A stretch of 64,000 nt of DNA from Chondrosia reniformis (lineage: Eukaryota; Porifera; Demospongiae; Chondrillida; Chondrillidae). Of the stretch, positions 34,401 through 46,719 are shown piece by piece. Location of the stretch: assembly GCA_947172415.1 (NCBI GenBank), contig OX359201.1, forward strand, positions 930,001 through 994,000. Direction: 5' to 3'. The position numbers were made by a program, and so were the translations under genes. The notes under the pieces were generated by a model that saw only the letters and a program-made list of their open reading frames with translations, was not told the DNA's origin and did no database searches. The number at the start of each line of letters is the position of its first letter. Within the stretch, counting starts at the first letter, position 1.

Positions 34401-36542
34401 TTGTGAGTCCTTTGAGGTATTCAAATACATGGTTTATCTGTTATTGTAATGTACGTACATATCGATATATGTAGGTCCAAAGGAGAAATACACAGACTAT
34501 ACTTCCTTATGTTGTTATCTCTTCCCTTTTCACTTTCTTGTATATACGTATACGTTTATGTACGTAGCTTGTTTTCAAAAGATGAAAAACTTGCAGTTTG
34601 CCCTTGCTGATTTTGAACAAGCAATGGAGCTCTTACCTCAGGACTGGACCACACGAACACGTGTTGCCATGGTGAATTGTGATCTAGGCCTTGCCATGAT
34701 GAAATCAAAGAAGCCAACGGAATCACTGGCATATTTTACTAAAGCGATAGAGTTGAATCCCAAAGTTGGTCGTTTCTACTATTGCAGATCAACTACCAAT
34801 TATGTTACAAAGGTATATATGAAGTACATGTACTAAGTCATACGAATGGGATATGTATGTACGTATGCAATACATATGGATACCAGGGCTGCATACGGAA
34901 CTAGGGCCAAAGGAGGCAAAATGAAAATGTTCAAAATTTAGGGGGGGGGAATGGTATAAGGGTGTCGAAGCAGTTTAGGGGGTTCCCAAAAGTCTAGGGG
35001 GGGGCAAAATCAATCCTAGGGGGGCTGCCCCCCTCTATGCAGCCCTGGATACGTATGTCATACTTATGTGTTACGTATTGGATACATGTGTGATACGTCA
35101 AGCATATGCATAAGTATGTGATACACATGTCATACAAATGAGATTGGCATGGAACACAAATGGAATATGTATGATGAGCCAAGGACCCACTGGGCCAGAC
35201 AGCTGTTTCTGGGAATTTCATCCTTCATCAATAACCCTGGGAATCTTTGTCTTCTTCTTGATCTTTTGTGGAGAAGAAGAGAAGTAGAAAACTCTTGTAT
35301 CCTCATCCAAAGCTCTTACTAGGTTTAGATCCCTATAGACCTTTACTCTAAAGTAGATGTACTGTAGCATGTAAGAAAAATGGTGTATCGATTTATGTAT
35401 GTATGTACATACGTATGTATGTCTGGTTTTACGTTTCTAGAATATTCTTCAATCCCAAGATGATTTAATGTGTGCACTATTACTTGATCCTGAGAGTGAG
35501 GAAGTCCCTGCCTTGATGGCCCGTCTTTTCCCTGGTCAAACCTCCAGTGATTTACTAAAGACTAAAGAAGCAAAGCGAATCAGAGAGAGTCTTGAAATGA
35601 AAGAATCTGCAATAAAAACAGCTCTGAAAAGGGAAGATAAAAATGAAGCGACTAATTCTAGTAAAAAAGTGAAGAAAGGTATAATGGATTATCATGTAGA
35701 GCTACAAGTGATTGATGACAGCACTTCAGAACAAGACATCGAAGACTTGTTGCAACTAACACAAGTAGGCCGTACAGCCCCTAAACCTAGCATGAATATT
35801 AAAAGGACTCCTTCTAATGGGTCGCATTGTGATGGAAGTGCTGCAGTGGACGATGTACTACTGTCACCTCGTACTAGACAGCTATTGGCCCAGCCCCTGC
35901 CTCACATATCTGGTGCTAATGAGGGAGTGGTCCCCAATCTGAAGCAGTGTATTGAGGAAGAAAAGTTTCATTCATCTATCTATTATGCACAGAAAGAGGT
36001 AGGTATACGTAGGTACACTAAATTGCCAAACCCTAAGGCAGGGAATGTATAGTCTGTGGTGGGCTGCCCTATTCCTAAATACTTTGGAAGCTAAACTACA
36101 TAATTTATATACATAGGTATATCATAATAATGAATACCTTATCCAATGCTTTACAGGTTTTCCCCAATATGTAATAAGTTAGTCTGGCATGCTATCCCCT
36201 ACTTCCTTCCCCCAATGATAATTGTGCTTTGGCAGAAAGTAGGGGATAGCACGCCAGTAATAAGTCTAAAAAACACTAGTTTTTTCCTCAGCCTAATGTT
36301 GACATCAACCATATAACTTTTGAAAATGGTGTTGCATGTAAATATGTCTATCATCAGTTGGTGGTGAAATTGCTACTATTGTGTCCTACATATGTACGTA
36401 GGTTGATCAGAGGGTGCATGTCCATCTGCTAGAGTCATCCATTGTGTCACCAGCTTTACCTAGGCTGGAAGTGGCAAAGGAAGTGAAGTTTGGTTCCCGT
36501 CGAGTAGAACCAGTAGCTACAGATATCAGCTACAAGAAGTGA
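31451..36542 (+). CDS. TTC16: Tetratricopeptide repeat protein 16
   Basis: Eight exons: 31451-31542, 31626-32100, 32551-32765, 32979-33137, 33797-33885, 34568-34812, 35441-35998, 36402-36542; 657 aa. TPR-type helical pairs run through most of the protein (ALFKLNKAIALNENNSDLY, ALEKFTEGAELDP, AVKKISTAIETDPSSPEYHV, SLAYFTKAIELNPKVGRFYY). The orthologue-specific order matches vertebrate TTC16: RGTLFRHLGNYNEAQNDF, LAFTYNDVAVAHYK, LYVNRGACFQKMKNLQFALA, then NILQSQDDLMCALLLDPES and LMARLFPG. A basic, Ser-rich tail of about 190 residues lacks TPRs. Probably a scaffold; the function of TTC16 is not well established. The acceptor of exon 6 (gtacgtag at 34567) is pyrimidine-poor. Confidence 0.88.
32160..32432 (+). 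repeat. Dispersed repeat family A, best full-length copy
   Basis: Runs from ggacttatcgttattgttat through aaaaatctaagataccattt, cctataggggaactaaacc, tttggatgaagatacagga, gggtcagacagcc and cttcatcagtgaccctagg to tcttgatcttctgtgaatcc. The reverse copy at 56684-56945 has the same two ends, which helps set the boundaries. TTC16 intron 2. Confidence 0.88.
33226..33443. mobile_element. MITE, TIR tgtaaaacctttaatatta
   Basis: Left end tgtaaaacctttaatattagc and right end gttaatattaaaggttttaca are reverse complements over about 20 bases. Internal sequence also has gctaaat/attagc pairing. TTC16 intron 4. Confidence 0.75.
33487..33758. mobile_element. MITE, TIR tactgtaaatccctt
   Basis: tactgtaaatccctttattt at the left pairs with aataagggatttacagta at the right, with an (ataa)n run expanded just inside the right end. 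It lies 44 bp from the preceding MITE and ends about 40 bp before TTC16 exon 5. Confidence 0.75.
33958..34100 (+). repeat. Dispersed repeat family B, copy 2
   Basis: Matches 7541-7680 almost exactly, including cacacctcttatccaactt, gctgatgaagacctacggg and gttgctgttgctcaataata. TTC16 intron 5. Confidence 0.88.
34212..34415 (+). repeat. Dispersed repeat family A, diverged copy
   Basis: Shows cctatagggaactaaatc, tttggatgaggatacaaaag, cttcatcagtaaccctggg and cttcttgatcttttgtgag. TTC16 intron 5. Confidence 0.75.
34883..35048. mobile_element. G-rich element with inverted ends (ccagggctgcata)
   Basis: Left end ccagggctgcatacgg and right end tatgcagccctgg are inverted. Inside are runs of G and gtctaggggggggcaaaatc. 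The interior matches the repeat at 1500-1645. TTC16 intron 6. Confidence 0.7.
35188..35390. repeat. Dispersed repeat family A, internally inverted copy
   Basis: The first part (gggccagacagctgtttctg to cttcttgatcttttgtgg) is in plus orientation. It is followed directly by the other half of the family (cctcatccaaagctcttact, acatgtaagaaaaatgg) in minus orientation. TTC16 intron 6. Confidence 0.75.
36182..36258. repeat. Short foldback element (gctatcccctactt)
   Basis: tctggcatgctatcccctac and its near-perfect complement gtaggggatagcacgccag enclose about 30 bp. TTC16 intron 7. Confidence 0.75.
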
Positions 36543-38970
36543 AGACATTTTAATGGAACATGTTATATATGTCACAAATTCATTTGAAAGGACTCATTAT
36601 ATTCTCTTATAAGGTTCATTTGTCTTGAATCAGAAAAATAATCTACTATATATACAATTTCCAATGTAATTAAATATACAGTGTATAATTAGTTATGTAA
36701 AAATACTTATATACTAGGCTCAATGTGACCAGTTTTGGCAAGACTTCAAAGTGGTACATATAGTGGTAATGAGTAAATTAAGTTTTTTTAAACTGAAATA
36801 AAGTACAAAGTTTTCTCATGCTCAGCTTGCGATTGTGAGTGGTACAGGTTGTCTTTGTTTGCCAGCGTATATAAGTGTGTATGAGAATCTTAATTACCGA
36901 ATATGGAGATCAGTGACAGCTGGAATAGAATGGTCTCTTGGTTACACATTCATATATACTTATTTTACTACGAGATTATTGCTCCATAAAAAGTACAGAA
37001 ACTAGTACGTACATTAAATTCATGCACAGCTAATGCTTCACTAGCTGGGTCCCTTTCTTGTTTCTGTGTTTTTTGTGCCATCCCTGCATCTTCACTATAT
37101 TTTGTAGAAAATATCAGAGTTAAAATTTTGTGAGACATGCCATCATGCAATATTCATTAATTATTTCGATAAGTTACATTGATCCAGCCAATAAAAAGAA
37201 TTATCTATAGAACTAGTACGTACTAATTGTCTATGAATGAATGTGCATGGATTAGTATAATATGTATCTGTCTTATAATGATGCGACACGAGAAGAGAGT
37301 TCGCTGTCTAATTCAGATTGACTTGTGGGAGGAGTAGACAATTTTGGGATTTCCAGTCTTTCTCCTTCTTGAAGGTCCCTCGATCCCTACTTCTAGCATA
37401 TCCATGATGCGCCCAAACTTAGAAGTGATGTGTATAGTTAAGTTTCTTCAGTATGCCACTTCTGCAATGTAGAGCCTTACCATATGATCACTTTCTTGTT
37501 TCGTTACTTTTTCTAGATGTGCCAATCACTGGTAGAGACGCACTTCAAAGGGGCCGACTGCAGCACAGCAATAGGGTGTAAATTACAGGACGCACTTCAA
37601 AGGGGCTTATATATATGGCTCGACGAACATGTCTGCCGCCCGCGATCGAGGTTTGGCATTTTCCCTGCAGTGATGATCACTACATCCAACACGAAAGCAG
37701 CAGTCCAACCCTGCCCACCACCACCACAGCATTGGCATGTGCAGCGCTTAGCAAGGCTCGCCCCATAATGCTGTGCATTTGTCTAGTTAACTTTATGATA
37801 CCGGTGAGATACGTACGTACGTGTTTTGTATACACCGAATCGATCCAGCCCTGACCAAAGGTTATAGTTGTGGTTGGCATATCTAAAAGATGGCGTAGGT
37901 ATGAGCTACCAAAAGTACAGGTTTGTGAATTCTTTGTAGTAATGTTGGTGCAATAGCTTTAGGATAGTACGTTTATATGTGTTAGCCCAACGAACAGCAC
38001 TTTACTGTCGACACCGCACAAGCCTGCCGTTCTCCACTTTGAGGATTTAGCACATTCAACCAGTTTGTCAACAAATGAAACGCATTTAAACCAGAACGGC
38101 TCAAGCTACGTAAGTTGAGAATGATTAAACAAGCACCATATATCAATGAATTTCTTTGTAGTTTAACGTTACGCTCTCAGCATTCTTTCACTGTATACCC
38201 TTGTCTGTATCTTTGTACTGTACTGGTCAAAATATAATATAGAAAATGAAAAAGTTTGGGAAACCTCATTTTATTATTTAAGCCATAAGTGCAGTAAGTT
38301 CAGTAGCCATTATTTATTTATTTAATTATTTATTTAACCTTGGAAAGCCTTTAGCCTAAAGGCCACCATTTTATCCAACCCCAACCACTACCAATATATG
38401 TGTACTAATGATGACACTTGACACTCTATATTTTATTCATCATTTTCTCCTACTATTACAATATTGCATTGTATAATAACCTAGTTACCAACTTATTGTA
38501 TTGTATTGTATTGTATTGTATACTATTATTTATTATATATTACTAATGATGAGCCAAACTTACTAATAAAGATCCTTTTGTCATCAAAGGGTTCGGCTCA
38601 ACAGAAGAGGGTAAAGACATATCCTCATTCAAAGCTGTATGGTTTGTGTGTATACATAGAACGGTCGCAATCATACTAAGTGGGACTTCTATTGTGTCAA
38701 GAGTTGAGTATTATTTGAGTCGTGAATGGAATTTGGTATGAAATATGAGAAGTGCCATTTCATAGTAATGAATACTACTACGTATACACACCAAATGTGG
38801 AGTTCTAAATGAGGATGCTGTTATCTTTGCCTGCTCCACTGGGCCAGACAGCTATGTTTTTCCAAAAACTTCACCCTTCATCAGTGGCCCTGGAAATCTT
38901 TATTTTCTTGATCCTTTTATAGACTCCCTAACTACGTCGGTAAATGATTTGATCTTTATCTTATTAACAG
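36543..38970. other. Intergenic or 5' region of the coiled-coil gene
   Basis: No certain exon. 37360-37560 resembles the element at 59141-59384 (agatgtgccaatcactg, gttactttttctag). There are an (attgt)n run at 38494-38520 and family-A fragments at 38596-38645 (minus) and 38826-38937 (plus). The missing first exon(s) of the downstream coiled-coil gene are presumably here. Confidence 0.5.
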
Positions 38971-41900
38971 AATGATGACGTGAGGCAGAAGTTGTACTCA
39001 CTGCGTCAAGAGAACTCAAGCTTGGTTTCTCAGAGTCACAGGTTGCTAGGAGAACTAGAGGACACCTCACACCAGCTGCTCCAAGCTAATAGGAAGGTGA
39101 GTTATTCAACTTACTGCATATTCAAATAATTTGAGGATGTTATTATTGCTATGGTAATGGACGAATCTTAATTACTCAATCATGAAATTTGTAACCAGAA
39201 ATATTTATTTTACATATCTTGACTTTGTAATCTCAGTGAGTCTAGTCGAATGAAAAAGTCCTAGTTTGTACATTGTGAGCAGTATTATTATTACAGTTTT
39301 TTCACATTGGTTTAACACATTTTTTGATTGTTAAACCAATCCGAACGTCCGTTAAATCAATGTGAAAAAACTGTAATGATTTATTGGTGCCATATTAAAT
39401 GGTGACTGGTTACCATGGAAATGTGACAATGGCTGCCGTTTTTCAAGTGAGAGCTACATATGTATAATGTCTGTTTAGGTTGAAGAGTTAAAGGCAGGGT
39501 TAGAGGTGGGGAGGGGGCAACACCACACCTCCAAACAGTTGCTAGGCAACCTTGGTAATAGCTCTAATGAAAAATATGGATCTAGGCTGGGCGGAGGAGG
39601 ACTACGGAGAGAAGAGAATGAAGAGGACACTGCTCACCTCAAGAATCAGGTCACCTCACTAAAGGACAAGCTTAATCAAGTGAGGGATTCAAGTATAATG
39701 ATGGAAGGGTTAAAGATGGTATATTGATGAACTAGCAGTTCTTCAGTAGAACTTGCTTGATCTCATGTAGGAGCTATAGCTTTGGATTGTACACTGCTCC
39801 TTAGCCTATGTACAATCCAAAGCCAATCCAAATGTTTATATTTTGTCTCGAAAATGGCTGACATTCTTCCATTTTACAAATCTTAATTAAAGCTATGAAT
39901 GTCATTAAAATCCAGCCAATGACTGCTTCCACTAGACACCTCCTGGCCCCTATATACGTGCATCTCTGAGGTACGTATGAAGCAGTGAGTACGGACCTGT
40001 TTGTGATAAATATGTCTACAGAGTCTAGTCCTGAATGAGGAGCTGCGACAATTGTGTGTGAGCCGTGACAGGGAGAGAAATCAGTGGAAGAAGGAAGAGT
40101 CTACCATGCATGATCAACTGGAGGATCTCCTGGAGGAGAGAAAGAGACTGATGCAAGTCTGGAATACTGCAGAGAAGAAGGCATCCAATGACTTGGAGGT
40201 TCACTCAATAGAATCTTCTGAGGTTTCTTGGCCGAGCCCTGTTCGTCATCCAAGGACTCATGGCAAGCAGGAGGCGTACAGGAATGATGGATCACGTGGT
40301 GGGTGTGGCATATCTCAGCCCCTCCCCTCCCTCCAATCAAAAGGGTACCAAACCAGAGATCCAGTCCCTCTTCACCAGCCTCCAAATCAGCAGGCTTTTG
40401 GAAGGAGACTATTTGGCAGCATGGGTCTGGAGTCTAGTAAGAGATCGAGTGACCATGATGGGAGCAGGAGTATGCCACCAATGAATACAGAACCATTGTA
40501 TCGTCACCATGACAACCATGAGGATGGTCTAGTGAGAAAGTATTCCGACCAGGTATCTGAAAATGGCCGTCTGAGACAACAGCTGGAGACAGAGCGACAG
40601 AAATTACTTTTGTCAGAAAAAGAGGTACTGAAATAACAATGTATTATTTTATATATACAGTGCAAGTTACAATATACTAAGGTAATCTATATATATATGT
40701 ATATATATTTATTACATTAGAGATTATATGTATGACATTGGAGATACCAATTTACCTTATTTACAACTGTCTAAGTCCATGTGCTTGCATATTTGCTGCT
40801 CTTTATTTAGATCTCATTTCTTGAGAAGGAATTGCGGGAGAAGTCAGAGCTGTCACGGTCGCACACTGAGGAAGTGTCACATTTAAAGGTAAAGTTAGCA
40901 GAATGTGAAAAGGAATGGCAACGTCAAATTGAAGAAATGAAGAGATGTAATGAAGTAGAGAAAGAAAAGGTATTTTAGTATATTAGTGTTATACGTGTAG
41001 TATACTGGTGTTATACATGTAGTATACTGGTGTTATACATGTAGTATACTGTGTTATACATGTAGTATACTGGTGTTATACGTGTAGTATACTAGTGTTA
41101 TACGTGTAGTATACTGGTGTTATACATATTATACTAACTGTTTGAAGTACACTGTGTTCTCTGCCATGGCTTGTGTATTATCAATATGCATGTATGAGGT
41201 ATCACAAGTTGTGAAGATGACTGACTAGTAGTGTAGTCTTTAAACTCTTCTTTTTAAGGTACTGCAATCTTCATCAGAGAAGCTTGGTGAGGTTGAGGTT
41301 CAACTGAGGAGCTCTCAGATGCAGCTGGAGTGTAGAGATGCTGAACTACAGAGCCTGAAAAGTGAATTGAAGGAGAGAGACCATCGGTTGGCTGCCTCCA
41401 CAAAGAGATGTGAAGAGCTGGAATCTGAAGTTGAAAAGGAAAGAGAAGCAAGAGTTACTGCAGTGCAGAAGTTCTCAAATGAGGTGCACCACGGATCTTC
41501 TGTAGTTAGCAACCTTGAAAAATCCTTGGAGTCTTGTCAAGGTAAGCGTGGTATAATAAGAGGGTGGAGTGATGGAGGAGTGGGCAGAGTGATGGAGGAA
41601 TGGGCAGAGTGATGGAGGAGTGGGCAGAGTGATGGAGGAATGGGCAGAGTGATGGAGGAGTGGGCAGAGTGATGGAGGAATGGGCAGAGTGATGGAGGAA
41701 TGGGCAGCGTGATGGAGGAGTGGGCGGAGTGATGGAGGAATGGGCAGCGTGATGGAGGAGTGGGCGGAGTGATGGAGGAATGGGCAGAGTGATGGAGGAA
41801 TGGGCGGAGTGATGGAGGAGTGGGTGGAGTGATGGAGGAGTGGGAGGAGTGGGTGGAGTGATGGAGGAGTGGGCAAAGTGATGGAGGAGTGGGTGGAGTG

Positions 41901-44900
41901 ATGGAGGAGTGGGCAGAGTGATGGAGGAGTGGGTGGAGTGATGGAGGAGTGGGTGGAGTGATGGAGGAGTCCAGCATTACAGCTATTGTGTTTCATGTTT
42001 CATAGGTGAGCTGCGAGAACATCTTCTGAGGGTACAAGAAGATGCAGTGCAGCAGGAACGAGTCTTAAGAGCTCACCAAAAAGAGGTGACTGATGATAAT
42101 TACATGAGATCTATAGAGGTCAATTTGAGGTGACTTTCAAAAATGATTTCAATAGGCAAAGTTCCCTGTAAATAGAGGATATCCTTTAAGTCCTCTAGAA
42201 AAGGCATTTAGTTAGGTCATTTCAAGTGTCTCTTCCACCAAGTGGAGAAGAAGAGAAGAAGAAGGAAAAAACTCTTGTATCCTCATCCAAAGCACTCACT
42301 AGGTTTAGTTCCCCTATAATAGGCTTTTGACTCTAAATTTAACATGTTGAAAATGGTGTGTTAGATTATTCATTTGTTTACATTTCCAAGCTCCTCTTAA
42401 CTGCTCAGGTGACTGGTCTGAACAGTTTATTGGCCGAGGCCAGATCTGAACTAGTGAAGCACCAGTCTCTTGCTAAGAAGGTTCAACATGATCTGGAGGG
42501 AGCAAGAAGAGAGTTGTCCTTCAGACAGGAATCAGAAGGGAAGCTACAAGCAGAACTGGAGATCTGTTGTAATAAACTTAAGCAAACAGACGAGGAGAAA
42601 TTGAAACTGCAGAATGAGCTGATTCAGGTTGATATTCGACTGAGGTCCTCCAAAGAGGCGGAGACTAGGAAGGAGGGAGAGATCCAGAGAAAGCTAAATG
42701 GAATAGAAAACAAGTTTGTGTTTATACATGCTTGAGAACTACTGTACAATCTAATATTAGTTCCTGTAGCTCACAGAAGGGATTTAGATGATAGTGATTT
42801 CTTTTAACAGTGCCAAACTTATCTTTGAGATGGTTCATCTTTAGTCTTTTGAGTGTCTCTAAAGATGCAGCTTGTTTCTTGTGAATCAAGAGATGAAACA
42901 TCTCAAAAATTAGTTGATACTTGTTTTGTTTATCTGGTAGATATGGTGAAGTGCTAAAGGATCTAGAGAGGACCCGAAGGGAGAGAGATGAACTAAAAAA
43001 GACTTGCACAAAGCAGGACATAGTCAAGACAACTTTGGAGAGAAGGTTGACTGATTTAGCTGAGGAGATGGACAGACTGAAGGCACACTTGGAGGAGTGC
43101 AGGAGAAAGGAGAGAGAGATGGTCAGCAAGCTTCACGAGGCTGAGGGGAAGGTCAAGGAGAGGGAGGCGGACACTGAAGCAACCACAACTAAACTACAAG
43201 AAGAGCTAGCTAAAAGAGCACTGCAAGTACGTATGTATGTACATATATATGTAAAAACATCTGCTAATTACCTCTACTGATTTAATACTCTAATAGCACT
43301 GGGCTCTAATCCACCTTGCTGGTACTCTAATGGCTCCAGGCCATGTGACATCTAATAGCACTGGGCTCTATGACACCCTATAATAGCACCGGGCCCTATG
43401 ACACCAACAGGCTAATCCCCTAAGTGTCTCTAACATTGTTATTAACTATTAATGTAAAGATTCATTGTGCTCCTCAGGGACATGAGTGGGCAGGGGTAAT
43501 ATCCAGAGTTTAATGATGATGATGATATTATTGTAAATTCAGTGTTTCTCTTGATTGTGATAGGTGAGTGAGTTGGACACTCTATTGCGCAATCATCAGG
43601 CTGATACTGCAGCTAGGAGGCTGAAGTTGGAGAGGGCTTTGGCACAGAGACAAGATGACTTGCGTGTGAGAACGCAGCGTGTGGAAGAGCTGACAGAAAA
43701 ACTGAGAAGAAATGAGAAGAGCCTGGAGGATTACAAGCTGCAGATGAAGGAAGCCAGTATTGATGCTATAAAGCAGATGGAACAGAAGGTGCTTACATAT
43801 GTTACTTACATAAGTGTAATGTTCCTGTGACTGTTAACTAGAGAGCCATAGGCTGGAAGTACAACTTTATCAAGACTTCACTTTACACAGTTTCTAGTGA
43901 ATTATATAAAGCAGGAGCCCACAACATTATTGTGTCAACCTGGGGAGGAGTAGCTGGATACAGGCACCTGATCTCTCTTAATACATGTAGTAGAATTTGT
44001 ATCATAAAATAATCACAGAGAATATACAATCCTGGTCTAGCCCTTATGGGTCATTGACCTTTGGACTTTATACCCATAGGTCACATTGACCTTTGGACTT
44101 TATACCCATAGGTCACATTGACCTTTGGACTTTATACCCATAGGTCACATTGACCGTTGTTGGGCCTTGTGTGCTAGTTCTGATGCTATATTGTATGTAT
44201 ATGTGTGATATTTCTATTGTCTGCTGAACAATATATTATAGAAACAATATTTCATTTCCGTAGACTTCTAAAATTGACAGTTTGCAGCAAGCCTTGAATA
44301 AAGCTCAAAGTGAAGTAGACAGAGAGACAAAGGAGAAGAATCAAATATCCCTTCAGGTGGATCAGTTGAAGGAACAGGTCTCCCTTGAGCAGAAGGCAAA
44401 AGTTACACTGGAGAAGAGGCTAGAGTCACTAAGTGCTAAGCATCAGAAGGAGATCGATAAGATGACTAGAGCCATCAGTCACTTGAAGGAGCAGCACTCT
44501 CAACAGGTGATCTTCAGACTGCACTACATCACGTGACATCATGTCATGTCACTGTTATTCTAGTAAACACTGGGAGAAGAAGGCACATTTAGTAGATACC
44601 TACTGCTCCCTTCAGTTTAGTATTTCTACCAACTTTTTTTTGACCTTAGCTTTAATGGGATTCTATTAGTGCTCTTATCAGATATGGTTGTTGTCAATTA
44701 GGAAAGACACTTTTGTGATTTGCTAATGCGTACATACTTACGTATATGTAACTAATTTACCATATTAATTGACCAATAATTTGTTGATCGTTAAGATAAG
44801 TGACTCCCAAAATGCCACTTGAACAGTTGGCTTATAATTATATTCACAAGAGGTCTCTCATAATCAGTCGAAATTATTTAAATGTATGTTGCCTTTCCTT

Positions 44901-46108
44901 CTCAATTGCCTGTGCTATTCTGCCCACCTTGTGTAGCTACACCAGCTCCAGGAGAGCCACGCCCACATGCTGTCCTCCCACAGCCAGCATGAAGCCACCT
45001 ACCGCCAGCAGCTTCAGAAGGCACTGGCTCAAGACAAGAGAGGAACAGAAGAGTTGGCACGCTACAGAGCACAGCTGGCAGCTCTCTCATCGGAATTGGC
45101 AGCTGAGAAAAAGATTAATGAGAAGTATCAGCAAGAGGTTGCTTTGGCCAGTGCTGAGGCGGCAAGATATCAGGCGCAGGTCTCCAGCCTCCAGAGAGCC
45201 ATCAGTCTTAAGCAATACAACAACCAGCTGCAAGCTCTCTCAGTGCACACTGCTCCAGCAGCAGACACTTCTCTTTATGGCTTATCAGTCGGGAGCTTAA
45301 CCACGGATGACACTCAGTCCAGCAAACCCAACACTGGAAGGAGTACTACTGATAACATCAAACAGGTTGCATCATCAGTTGACCAGTCACAAGTAGCTAT
45401 GGAAGCATTTAAGAAGTCCAATTATCAACCTGCTAAGCCTCCGTCAGCTGCATACCAAAGTATTCCTGATCACTTTGTGGCTACTAAAGAACCTACCAGT
45501 TCTATGATTGGATTGGCTAGTCTTAATTCTCAACATAACTCATTAGATTTAGACTCAAACAGTCCACAAAATTTGGCATATTCATTTCCTCAAAGTCAGT
45601 CTGGTAACCCATCTCTACTACCTCCTATCCCCCAACCTGATGACCAGTCATCAAGTGACCAGCCATTTGTCTCGTTGCCAGGACAACCGTCCAACATGCC
45701 TCATAACCAGCCATATACATCGTTTCCAAGACAACCATCTCATTTAAAATCCAGCCAACCCATGTACCAGCTACCAGTCTCTACAGAGTCCGCTATACCA
45801 CTGCAGCTCAATCACACGGCAGACACCCTGTCTCCCGGGAAGGACAGTGTAGTGTCTGATTTGGCCGAGTTTAAGACTCTTCCATCTAAGATGTCTCCCG
45901 CCTCCCTCACACCCCCTTCAGTGAAAAAAACTGAACACACTACTAGTATGAGGTATGTAAATATATTACAGAATAATATTGTTAGTTACATATGTGTAAT
46001 GTGCACTAGTAATTTATGTACAGATCCTTAGTTGTTTTCGTTTTTCTCTTCATATTCAGACCAGTTGGAACTTCACCAAAACAATTAGGACAAGTTTTTG
46101 AAATTTAG
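38971..46108 (+). CDS. Large coiled-coil protein (5' exon not located)
   Basis: Twelve exons: 38971-39096, 39479-39679, 40022-40624, 40811-40969, 41259-41541, 42006-42085, 42409-42713, 42941-43226, 43564-43788, 44264-44506, 44937-45952, 46060-46108; at least 1191 aa. From the first visible residue it is almost entirely Glu/Lys/Gln/Leu heptad sequence (QKLYSLRQENSSLVSQ, DELKKTCTKQDIVKTTLERR, VDQLKEQVSLEQKAKVTLEK). A Ser/Pro-rich break lies in exon 3. The tail of about 250 residues in exon 11 is Pro/Ser/Gln-rich and disordered (PSLLPPIPQPDDQSS). The pattern fits a centrosomal or ciliary rod protein, but I do not recognise the family. Exon 2 could instead end at 39718, also in frame. The first exon with the start codon was not identified. 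Confidence 0.8.
39290..39378. repeat. Short foldback element (acagttttttcacattg)
   Basis: attacagttttttcacattg and its complement caatgtgaaaaaactgtaat enclose a second pair, ggtttaac/gttaaacc. It lies in an intron of the coiled-coil gene. Confidence 0.85.
39776..39824. repeat. Hairpin (gctttggattgtaca)
   Basis: agctttggattgtacac and gtacaatccaaagcc form a 15-bp perfect stem around about 17 bases. Intron of the coiled-coil gene. Confidence 0.8.
40978..41135. repeat. ~22-bp tandem repeat (gttatacgtgtagtatactg)
   Basis: Seven copies, alternating acgtg and acatg variants, beginning just after the donor at 40970. Intron of the coiled-coil gene. Confidence 0.92.
41556..41972. repeat. 20-bp minisatellite (gtgatggaggagtgggcaga)
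   Basis: About 20 copies with A/G variants at two positions (gaatggg/gagtggg, gcaga/gcgga/gtgga). It fills most of the intron between exons at 41541 and 42006. Open in more than one minus frame (Ser/Thr/Pro/His repeats), which I regard as an artefact of the repeat. Confidence 0.95.
42235..42360 (-). repeat. Dispersed repeat family A, fragment
   Basis: cctcatccaaagcactcact, ggtttagttcccctata and acatgttgaaaatgg in minus orientation, just upstream of the exon at 42409. Confidence 0.7.
44054..44158. repeat. ~34-bp tandem repeat (ttgacctttggactttatac)
   Basis: Three direct copies of a unit including ttgacctttggactttatac and ccataggtcaca. Intron of the coiled-coil gene. Confidence 0.92.
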
Positions 46109-46719
46109 TCATATGTATTTATATAATTCTTTCATGTATAATGTACCCTTCTCATATTTGTATCATGCACCATATACATATATGTATCTTGCCATACAGT
46201 GCCAAAATCTACAATTTTACAATATAATTGGTATACAAATTGAGTATTAACCAATTATTTTAATGATCAAGCAAGACAAATGACACAAGACAAGTGTATT
46301 TGAATATTACAAATCTTCAGAACATAAGTTAAACTTCAAGTAATTAAACGTTTCGATGAATAAATGCTGTAACTATTATAAAGAAAAATGATAAGAAAAA
46401 ATGGCAGACAGGTGTAGTCTTGGTGGAGTATTACCTATACGGGGAAAAAGTAACACATACTTTAAAATATGTTTACAAATAAGTATTTAGTGGTATGAAA
46501 TGCTGGAGATACGTAGATTCAATGAACTGGTTGCCACTTGCCTCCTCCATCTACGTAATTGGTGGAGCTTTGTTCTCCAGATAATGTCTGTAGTAGTTAT
46601 ATATAGGTCATGCTACGTAGACCACCTATCAGCCATTTTAACATTCTAGCTAGCCACTGATTAAATACACCAAACTCCAAACCTTACTGAAAGCATGCAC
46701 GGTATTGAGTGTTGCATTA
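46109..46719. other. Convergent intergenic region
   Basis: Lies between the 3' ends of the coiled-coil gene (+) and the SR protein gene (-). AT-rich, with no gene or clear repeat. Likely holds both 3' untranslated regions. Confidence 0.5.

Noticed and set aside
37517-37854. Plus-strand frames in the TTC16 to coiled-coil interval
   Set aside because: No similarity to known domains, and the start lies in sequence related to a dispersed foldback element (agatgtgccaatcactg).
41475-41996. Minus-strand frames with Ser-Ile-Thr-Pro-Pro repeats
   Set aside because: Product of the 20-bp minisatellite in an intron of the coiled-coil gene; no start context or splice support.
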